Assembly (NCBI GenBank): GCA_003645735.1
Contig: QNBQ01000104.1
Coordinates: 1 to 6,378, forward strand
Direction: 5' to 3'
Source of the DNA: Candidatus Poribacteria bacterium
Lineage (GTDB): Bacteria > Poribacteria > WGA-4E > B28-G17
DNA length: 6,378 bases
Shown here: positions 1 to 5,302 of the stretch, one piece after another
Numbering within the stretch: the first letter of the stretch is position 1
Layout of the letters: each line of letters starts with the position of its first letter
Notes under the pieces: generated by a model
Seen by the model: only the letters and a program-made list of their open reading frames with translations
Told to the model about the DNA's origin: nothing
The model's database searches: none
Position numbers and translations under genes: made by a program

Positions 1-95
1 ATCCTCTCCTCGACCGTGTGGATGATCCTCACGTCGGCATATGAAGCCCCGTGGGATTTGGCCGTATCTATGGCCAGCTCGGCCAACTCCCTCAT
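1..95 (-). CDS. tldD: TldD/PmbA-family protein, N-terminal fragment (cut by window edge)
   Basis: Only the first 31 codons are present; the gene continues past position 1. The peptide begins MRELAELAIDTAK and contains GASYADVR at about residues 16-23. An N-terminal helix followed by GA-x-YADVR is typical of the start of TldD/PmbA proteins. In that family TldD and TldE form a heterodimeric metalloprotease that degrades or matures peptides such as modified peptide antibiotics. The catalytic HExxxH motif would lie further on and cannot be checked. The ATG at 95-93 follows the hisD stop (99-97) by one base and has AAGGAGG at 108-102 with a 6-base spacer, so it is probably translated by coupling to hisD. 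TldD is favoured over PmbA/TldE because of YADVR, but 31 residues do not settle which paralogue it is. Confidence 0.62.
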   Translation of the reverse strand, partial: MRELAELAIDTAKSHGASYADVRIIHTVEER

Positions 96-108
96 CTTAT
101 CCCTCCTT
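96..108 (-). promoter_or_regulatory. ribosome binding site of the TldD-like gene inside the hisD end
   Basis: AAGGAGG (108-102) sits in the last codons of hisD, six bases before the ATG at 95. The TAA of hisD (99-97) lies between the site and the start, an arrangement typical of translational coupling. Confidence 0.7.
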
Positions 109-1395
109 TTCCAGCCTTATCCGGACGGATCGGGCGTGCATCGGCAGCCCCTCCGCCTCGGCCAGGGCCATGACCGCTTCGGCGAGGCTTTCGAAGCCCT
201 CCCTGGTGAGGTATTGGAAGGTGGGCTTTTTGATGAAATCGTCGACGGAGAGGCCGCTGAACATCCTGGCGCATCTCCCCGTGGGCAGCACGTGGTTCGT
301 CCCGGAGGCATAATCGCCCACGGGGACGGGGGCGTATTTGCCCAGGAAGATCGATCCGGCGTGTTTTATCCTGGGGAGCAGGCCGATGGGATCCTCGGTC
401 AATATCTCCAGGTGTTCGGCGGCGTATTCGTTCGCGAACTCCACGGCTTCGTCCATCGAATCGGCGATCAGCACAGCCGAGTGCTTCTCCAGGGCGGCCT
501 CTATGATCTCCCTTCTGGGCAGCGAGCCGAGCATCTCCCCGATCAGACGGCACACCTCCTCGGCCAGCTTCGGGGAGGTGGTCACGAGCACCGAGGCGGC
601 GTCGGGGTCGTGTTCGGCCTGGGAGAGCAGGTCGACCGCCACGGCCTCGGGATCGGCGCTCTCATCGGCCAGGATCAGTATCTCGCTGGGGCCGGCGGGC
701 GAGTCTATGTCGACGTGGCCGAAGACGGCCATCTTCGCCGCCGTGACATATATGCCGCCCGGGCCGACGATCTTATCCACCTTGGGGACCGTCTCCGTCC
801 CGAAGGCCATGCTCGCTATGGCCCACGGCCCTCCTATCTTGAACACCTCATCCGCCCCTGCTATGTCGGCGGCGACGAGGGTGAGGGGGTTGACGGTCAT
901 GCCCTCGTCGGGCGGCGTGCAGACGATCACCTTCTCGACCCCCGCCACCTTCGCGGGTATGACGTTCATCAGGACGCTGGAGGGGTAAGCCGCCCGCCTG
1001 CCGGGGACATACGCCCCCACGGCCTCCATCGGCCTCATCAGCCTTCCCGCGATGATCCCCTTTGAGACCTCTATCGACCACATCTCACGCTCCAGCTGCG
1101 CCCTGTGGAACCTCTCGATGTTTCGGGCGGCCAGTTTCAGGTGATCGATCAGCTTGGGATCGACCGCCTCATACGCCCTCTCTATCTCCTCCCGGCTCGC
1201 CTTCAGGTCGGCGGGGGTGATGTCCTCCTTGTATTTCCTGTAATGCTCCAGGGTGACCCTGTCCCCCTCGGCCCTTATCCGGTCGACTATCCCCTTGACC
1301 TCGAGGAACACCTCGGCTATATCCTCCATCGACCTCTGGAGGATCGCCCGCTTTCTTTCAGGGGTCATCCCTTTCAGCCTTTCCGGTTTCAGCAT
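97..1395 (-). CDS. hisD: histidinol dehydrogenase HisD
   Basis: This is a full-length 432-residue protein. HisD is a Zn2+- and NAD+-dependent cytosolic enzyme that oxidises L-histidinol through histidinal to L-histidine, the last two steps of histidine synthesis. The family signature around IDSPAGPSE (residues 230-238) is present. All residues expected from E. coli HisD are found: zinc ligands Q259, H262, D361 and H420, and the catalytic pair E327-H328 in AAEHLE. The C-terminal GLSVDDFIKKPTFQYLT block is also typical. The start at 1395 is preferred because GGAGG lies at 1406-1402 with a 6-base spacer; a second Met (codon 10, position 1368) has a poorer site. The gene overlaps the upstream dehydratase by 38 bp and is followed after one base by the TldD-like gene. 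No other his gene is visible, so use in another alcohol oxidation cannot be excluded, although the intact active site supports HisD. Confidence 0.93.
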   Translation of the reverse strand: MLKPERLKGMTPERKRAILQRSMEDIAEVFLEVKGIVDRIRAEGDRVTLEHYRKYKEDITPADLKASREEIERAYEAVDPKLIDHLKLAARNIERFHRAQLEREMWSIEVSKGIIAGRLMRPMEAVGAYVPGRRAAYPSSVLMNVIPAKVAGVEKVIVCTPPDEGMTVNPLTLVAADIAGADEVFKIGGPWAIASMAFGTETVPKVDKIVGPGGIYVTAAKMAVFGHVDIDSPAGPSEILILADESADPEAVAVDLLSQAEHDPDAASVLVTTSPKLAEEVCRLIGEMLGSLPRREIIEAALEKHSAVLIADSMDEAVEFANEYAAEHLEILTEDPIGLLPRIKHAGSIFLGKYAPVPVGDYASGTNHVLPTGRCARMFSGLSVDDFIKKPTFQYLTREGFESLAEAVMALAEAEGLPMHARSVRIRLEKEG

Positions 1396-3274
1396 CGTCC
1401 TCCTCCGGCCCTTTCCACGGCTGATAGTCAGGCACGAGCTGCACGAGGCAGCTTATCACCTCATCGTCGTCGTCCGATGAGGCCGCCTTTCTGAGCTTTT
1501 CGAGCGTCCTGAAGAAGGTATTCGGCTCGAAATCGGAGTTCATCTTGGCCACGAGGATCCTCTCGTGTTTGGTCATGCAGTTCCCTTCTTCAGCTGTGAC
1601 CAGCTCCTCGTGCAGCTTTTCGCCTGGTCGGATGCCGGTGAAGATGATCGGTATGTCCTTTTCCGGCTCGTAGCCCGAAAGCCTTATCATCTCGCGGGCC
1701 AAATCGAGGATCCTCATCGGCGACCCCATGTCCAGAATGAAGATCTCCCCCCCCTCCCCCATCGCCCCCCCCTGGGGGATGAGCGAGACGGCCTCGGGTA
1801 TCGTCATGAAGTAGCGGGTCATATCGGGGTGGGTCACCGTCACCGGCCCCCCGCGCCTTATCTGCTCCTCGAATATCGGTATGACGCTCCCCCTGCTCCC
1901 CAGGACGTTTCCGAACCGGACGGCGATGAACTTCGTCGGCCCCTTGCCGTGGTTGTAGAGGTTGAGGAGCATCTCGGCCACCCTCTTGGTGGCGCCCATG
2001 ACGCTTGAGGGCCTGACGGCCTTATCGGTCGAGATGAGGACGAATTTCTCCACCTCGGCCTCCAAGGCCGCCTCCGCGACGTTCATCGTCCCGAACACGT
2101 TGGTCTTCACCGCCTCGGACGGGTTCTCCTCCATCATCGGCACATGTTTGTAGGCGGCGGCGTGGAAGACGACATCGGGGCGCCACCTGGAAAAGACGTT
2201 CCTCATCTTCGACCCGTCCCTTATATCCCCCACTATCGCCACGACCTTCAGCTCGGGATACCTCATCCTCAAATTCTCCCTCAGCGTGTAAAGCTCTATT
2301 TCGTCCTGCTCCACCAGTATCAGATCCCTGGGCGAGAATTGGGCCAGCTGCTCGCACAGCTCCGATCCGATCGATCCGGCGGCGCCCGTCACCAAAACCC
2401 TCTTCCCCTTGATGAACCTCTCTATCGCCTCCCTGTCCACCTCGACCGGCCTCCTGCCGAGCAGATCCTCGACCCTCACCTCCCTGATCTCGTGGGGCAA
2501 CAGCTTGCCGGTGGTGATGTATCTCAGGCCCGGCAGTATCTTGACGTTTTTAAGCCCGGCCTTTCTGGCCCTCCTGATGACATCGTGTATCGCCTCGCGC
2601 CCGATGTTCGGGTTGGTTATGAGCACCTCCTCGACCTCATACTCCTTGATGATCCGTTCCATCTTCTCCCGCGGCCCCAGAACCCTTATCCCGTGGATGT
2701 AGGTGCCGTGTTTGGAAGGGTCGTCGTCTATTATCCCGACCGGCACGTAATGGTTGAGAACGCCGCTGACGATCTTCCTAACCACGACCTCCGCCAGCTC
2801 TCCGCTCCCCACAAGCAGCACCCTCGTGGAGTTGGAGAAGTCCTGGTGCCTGAAGGCGTGCATGTAGAGCCTCTTGAGCATCCTCAGCCCCATCACCCCC
2901 GCCATGGTGACGAGGTAATCGGCGAAGATCATCCTGAGGGGTGGGAACGGCCTGAGGAACAGGGCCAGGAGGGCCAGAGCGGCCGAGCTTATCGAAACCG
3001 ATTTCAACGTGTTGACCGCCTCCCCTATGCTGACGAACCGCCAGTAGACGTTGTATAGCTTGAAGATGTAGTTGCAGGCGACCTTCAGCGGCACCGCGAT
3101 CGACAGGAAGAGGAGGGCTTCGAACCGGGAGGGGCTCCATCCCGTCATCAGGGCCGAGATGTGAAACCCGGCGAGGAAGATCAGGAGGTCGCCTGTGAGG
3201 AAGAGGAGGAACCTCTTGAGGCCGGTGGGCTTGAAGAGGCTTTCAAGGAGCTTTTTGAACCGTTCAGCCTTCAT
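1358..3274 (-). CDS. membrane-anchored UDP-sugar 4,6-dehydratase (WbpM/PglF/CapD type)
   Basis: This 638-residue protein is the usual long form of the family. It probably converts UDP-GlcNAc to UDP-2-acetamido-2,6-dideoxy-4-keto-hexose for capsule, O-antigen or protein-glycan synthesis at the inner face of the membrane. Four hydrophobic segments lie near residues 21-45, 51-72, 92-108 and 117-135. A first nucleotide-fold domain follows (GSGELAE, 156-162), then the SDR catalytic domain with TGAAGSIG (296-303), STDKAV (415-420), MGATKR (426-431) and RFGNVLGS (453-460). Met426 sits where classical SDRs have Tyr (YxxxK), as is known for WbpM/PglF enzymes, and Lys430 is kept. The family core ends near LVPDYQP (613-619); an extra tail of about 19 charged residues runs into hisD. 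The ATG at 3274 is the first possible start because TGA lies two codons upstream. GAGG is only one base from this ATG, an unusually short spacing. The exact UDP-sugar is inferred. Confidence 0.92.
   Translation of the reverse strand: MKAERFKKLLESLFKPTGLKRFLLFLTGDLLIFLAGFHISALMTGWSPSRFEALLFLSIAVPLKVACNYIFKLYNVYWRFVSIGEAVNTLKSVSISSAALALLALFLRPFPPLRMIFADYLVTMAGVMGLRMLKRLYMHAFRHQDFSNSTRVLLVGSGELAEVVVRKIVSGVLNHYVPVGIIDDDPSKHGTYIHGIRVLGPREKMERIIKEYEVEEVLITNPNIGREAIHDVIRRARKAGLKNVKILPGLRYITTGKLLPHEIREVRVEDLLGRRPVEVDREAIERFIKGKRVLVTGAAGSIGSELCEQLAQFSPRDLILVEQDEIELYTLRENLRMRYPELKVVAIVGDIRDGSKMRNVFSRWRPDVVFHAAAYKHVPMMEENPSEAVKTNVFGTMNVAEAALEAEVEKFVLISTDKAVRPSSVMGATKRVAEMLLNLYNHGKGPTKFIAVRFGNVLGSRGSVIPIFEEQIRRGGPVTVTHPDMTRYFMTIPEAVSLIPQGGAMGEGGEIFILDMGSPMRILDLAREMIRLSGYEPEKDIPIIFTGIRPGEKLHEELVTAEEGNCMTKHERILVAKMNSDFEPNTFFRTLEKLRKAASSDDDDEVISCLVQLVPDYQPWKGPEEDDAETGKAERDDP
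1396..1406 (-). promoter_or_regulatory. ribosome binding site of hisD inside the dehydratase gene
   Basis: The minus strand reads GGAGGAGGACG directly before the hisD ATG (1395). GGAGG at 1406-1402 leaves a 6-base spacer. It lies within the coding sequence of the dehydratase tail and decides the hisD start at 1395 over the Met at 1368. Confidence 0.7.
1747..1778. repeat. G-rich homopolymer cluster within the dehydratase gene
   Basis: On the coding (minus) strand this stretch holds five C (1778-1774), then runs of eight G (1772-1765), five G (1760-1756) and eight G (1754-1747). It encodes the conserved family block around GGAMGEGGE (residues 502-510), with GGG chosen for every Gly there. The runs are clear in the sequence; slippage or quadruplex formation is inference. 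Confidence 0.6.
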
Positions 3275-3313
3275 CCCTCAACCGGACGCTGTGAAGTTCG
3301 GGTGGCACTCATA

Positions 3314-3342
3314 ATTTTACACCATATCGGGCCTTTTATCTA
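3314..3342 (-). promoter_or_regulatory. weak promoter candidate for the dehydratase-hisD-tldD genes
   Basis: In the 71-bp gap after the epimerase stop, the minus strand carries TAGATA (3342-3337, four of six -35 bases), a 17-bp spacer and TAAAAT (3319-3314, five of six -10 bases). The predicted start near 3307 leaves about 32 nt before the ATG at 3274. This gap is the most AT-rich patch nearby, which helps the case but also raises the chance of a random match. Confidence 0.35.
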
Positions 3343-3345
3343 GTC

Positions 3346-4200
3346 TCATCCGAGGATCGACCTCGCCAGCGTTTTCAAGAAGGCCAGCCCCTGTTGCGCG
3401 AAGGCCTCGGCGCTGGGGTTGATCGGCCTCCATATCGCCGCCGCCTTGGCTATCTCCTTTATGCCCGGGACGAACGACTCCAGAACGATGAACCGGTCGT
3501 AGCCGATCCGCGCCAACGCCTTGAAAACCCCCTCCCAATCGATGTGACCCGTCCCGGGTATCCCCCTATCGTTTTCGCTGCAGTGAAGGTGGCCGAGGTG
3601 TTCGCCCGTTCGGATCACCGCCCTCGGCAGGTTTTTTTCCTCGATGTTCATGTGGAACGTGTCAAGGTGAACCTTGACGTTTGGCCTTCCCACCTCCTCG
3701 ACGAGTTTGACCGCGTCCTCCGCCGTGTTCAGGAAATAGGTTTCGAACCTGTTGAGCGGTTCGATTGCGAGCGTCACGTTTTTCGGGGCGGCGTGATCGG
3801 CGACCTCCCTTATAGCCTCGACAGCCCTCCCCCACTCCTCATCCGTCCTGGGCCTGCCGGCCAGCTTGCCCACGGCGCTATACATCGGCCCGCAAAGAAG
3901 CTCCCCTCCCAGCTCGGCGGTTATATCGACGCACGCCTTCAAATAGTCGATCGCATCCCTTCTGACGGAGGGGTCGTCCGAGATGGGGTCTCTTTCGGGC
4001 GACATGATGACGCCGCCTATGGGGATGAGGCCGGTCTCCTTCAGCGCCTCCTTCGTCGCCTTCAGATCGACGGCCTCCGGGTCGAAGATCGGTATCTCGA
4101 CCGCCTCGAACCCCATCCCGGCGACCTTGGGGATGAGCTCGACCGATTCGGAGTCGAACTTATCCGTCCAAAGCAGGAGGTTCACCCCGAACTTTACCAT
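3346..4200 (-). CDS. sugar isomerase/3-epimerase, TIM barrel (D-tagatose/D-psicose 3-epimerase-like)
   Basis: This 284-residue cytosolic protein belongs to the xylose isomerase-like/AP endonuclease 2 TIM-barrel superfamily. Closest by eye are the ketose 3-epimerases, which move a proton at C3 of a keto-sugar using a divalent metal. The blocks AIEPLNRFE (145-153), VHLDTFHMNIEE (177-188) and HLHCSENDR (204-212) are characteristic. The metal ligands fall at E147, D180, H206 and E241, each exactly five less than E152, D185, H211 and E246 of Agrobacterium D-psicose 3-epimerase. H183, R212 and E153 also match that enzyme's substrate-site residues. The gene starts 16 bp after the oxidoreductase stop, preceded by a GGGGG-rich site, so the two are almost surely co-transcribed. 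The substrate is not determined: free ketose, inosose-like cyclitol and keto-glycoside are all possible for this superfamily. Confidence 0.88.
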   Translation of the reverse strand: MVKFGVNLLLWTDKFDSESVELIPKVAGMGFEAVEIPIFDPEAVDLKATKEALKETGLIPIGGVIMSPERDPISDDPSVRRDAIDYLKACVDITAELGGELLCGPMYSAVGKLAGRPRTDEEWGRAVEAIREVADHAAPKNVTLAIEPLNRFETYFLNTAEDAVKLVEEVGRPNVKVHLDTFHMNIEEKNLPRAVIRTGEHLGHLHCSENDRGIPGTGHIDWEGVFKALARIGYDRFIVLESFVPGIKEIAKAAAIWRPINPSAEAFAQQGLAFLKTLARSILG

Positions 4201-4216
4201 CCTACACCCCCTTTCC

Positions 4217-5212
4217 TCAAGTTGAAAGCGAGACCTTCTCCCTCCTGTCGGCCGAATCCCTCAGTTTTAAAGCCACCTCGGTTATCCTGAAGGCATCCTC
4301 GGGGGTGACTTTGGGCGGGCGGTCTTTCTCTATGCTCTCGATGAAGTCCAGGTAGAGCGATTCGCCCTCCGGCAGCTCAAGCTCCCTCACCCCTCTTTCA
4401 GGGGTGATGAGCACCACCCTTGAGCCGTTGTCCAGCGCCTCGATCACCCCTCTCCCCCCGGCTATCCTCAGCCTGTCGTCCCCGTGGGTCGGCGCCGACA
4501 TGGGCCTCAGGTAATCCAGGGTTATGGCCGCCGTTCCGCCGTTATCGAGCTTGAGCAGTATCCCGGCGTTGTCCTCCATCTCACCCACCTCGGGGTGGGC
4601 GATGTTGGAGTGATACGCTATCCCCTCCACGAACTCCCTCCCCGTGATCCATCTTATCAGGTCGAGCAGATGGACGCCGATGAAGGGTATCGTGCCGCCG
4701 AACGTCTCCCTCCTCTTCATCCACTCCGGCCTGACGCCCAGCCTGTAGGATTTCTGCCCGAAGGCCAGGATCGGCTCTCCGATCTCCCCTCCCATGACAA
4801 GCTCCCTCATGAGCTTATAGGCCGGCTCGAACCTCATGGTCAGCATCATGGTCATCTTCACACCGCTCCTCAGGATCGCCTCCCTCACCCTTCCCAGATC
4901 CTCAAGCGTGGTCGTCAGCGGTTTTTCGGAGATGATGTGCACCCCCGCCTCGGCGCACGAGATTATCGCCTCGGCGTGTTCGCTGTTCGGGTTGCATATT
5001 CCGACGATATCGAGCTTCTCCTCGGCGAGCATCTCCTTGTAATCGTCGTAGAACCTGGTCTCCGCCGTCACGGCCCGGTGGTTTCTGAGCGTTCTTATGG
5101 CGGCCTCGCTTCCGCCCGCCACCGCCGCCAGGGTCGAGCCTCCATGCCTCAGGATCCCCTCGAGGATGACCCCTTGATGCCCCTCCAGGCCTATCAACCC
5201 CACTCTATACAT
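4217..5212 (-). CDS. Gfo/Idh/MocA-family NAD(P)-dependent oxidoreductase
   Basis: This 331-residue cytosolic enzyme belongs to the family that oxidises or reduces sugars, cyclitols and their derivatives. Residues 5-14 (GLIGLEGHQG) are the glycine-rich nucleotide-binding turn of an N-terminal Rossmann fold. CNPNSEHAE (73-81) and SEKPL (95-99), with catalytic Lys97, complete that domain. The C-terminal alpha/beta domain includes FGGTIPFIGVHLLDLIRW (171-188) with His181 of the usual DxxxH pair. The Asp four residues before that His is Phe177 here (see findings). The start at 5212 follows a purine-rich stretch with AAGGGG at 5221-5216 and AGGAGG a little further up. It is the first gene behind the promoter at 5256-5285 and precedes the epimerase by 16 bp. 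An oxidoreductase next to a TIM-barrel isomerase suggests a keto-sugar or cyclitol route; the substrate cannot be named from sequence. Confidence 0.9.
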   Translation of the reverse strand: MYRVGLIGLEGHQGVILEGILRHGGSTLAAVAGGSEAAIRTLRNHRAVTAETRFYDDYKEMLAEEKLDIVGICNPNSEHAEAIISCAEAGVHIISEKPLTTTLEDLGRVREAILRSGVKMTMMLTMRFEPAYKLMRELVMGGEIGEPILAFGQKSYRLGVRPEWMKRRETFGGTIPFIGVHLLDLIRWITGREFVEGIAYHSNIAHPEVGEMEDNAGILLKLDNGGTAAITLDYLRPMSAPTHGDDRLRIAGGRGVIEALDNGSRVVLITPERGVRELELPEGESLYLDFIESIEKDRPPKVTPEDAFRITEVALKLRDSADRREKVSLST

Positions 5213-5243
5213 CTACCCCTTCCCCCTCCTGTGGGAAGTAGAC

Positions 5244-5254
5244 CCGTGACACGG
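5244..5254. promoter_or_regulatory. inverted repeat at the expected transcription start (possible operator)
   Basis: CCGTGACACGG is a perfect 5-bp inverted repeat with a single central base. It begins two bases after the -10 hexamer and covers the predicted start of transcription, a usual place for a repressor site. It is too short and lacks a T-run, so it is not a terminator. The half-site is short enough to arise by chance. Confidence 0.35.
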
Positions 5255-5255
5255 T

Positions 5256-5285
5256 ATACTAGCATATTCCGATCGGCGTTGTCAA
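5256..5285 (-). promoter_or_regulatory. sigma70-type promoter for the oxidoreductase-epimerase operon
   Basis: On the minus strand TTGACA (5285-5280, all six consensus bases) is followed after 18 bp by TAGTAT (5261-5256, four of six). A TGC extended -10 element lies directly upstream (5264-5262). Transcription would begin near 5249, giving a leader of about 37 nt before the ATG at 5212. It lies in the 90-bp spacer between the ATPase stop and the oxidoreductase and is the strongest promoter-like sequence seen in the window. Confidence 0.72.
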
Positions 5286-5302
5286 AGCTTCGCGCGGTTT
5301 GC

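Noticed and set aside
16..1065. Long plus-strand open frame of 349 codons opposite hisD
   Set aside because: It lies wholly antisense to a gene with all catalytic residues of HisD. Its Gly/Arg/His-rich translation shows no recognisable motif and is what GC-biased third positions produce on the opposite strand.
2144..3058. Plus-strand open frame of 304 codons opposite the dehydratase
   Set aside because: Antisense to a clear WbpM-type gene. The product is rich in Pro, Asp and His with no domain, so it is a shadow frame.
3161..3343. Small plus-strand frame of 60 codons, acidic, reaching into the intergenic gap
   Set aside because: Almost entirely antisense to the N-terminal membrane segment of the dehydratase; no ribosome site or recognisable feature supports it.
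3394..4290. Plus-strand open frame of 298 codons opposite the epimerase
   Set aside because: Shadow of a gene with a complete metal site; no motif or ribosome site of its own.
5286..5302. Possible terminator after the ATPase stop
   Set aside because: The GC-rich GCGCGAAGC stretch has no good stem of useful length and no T-run on the transcribed strand.
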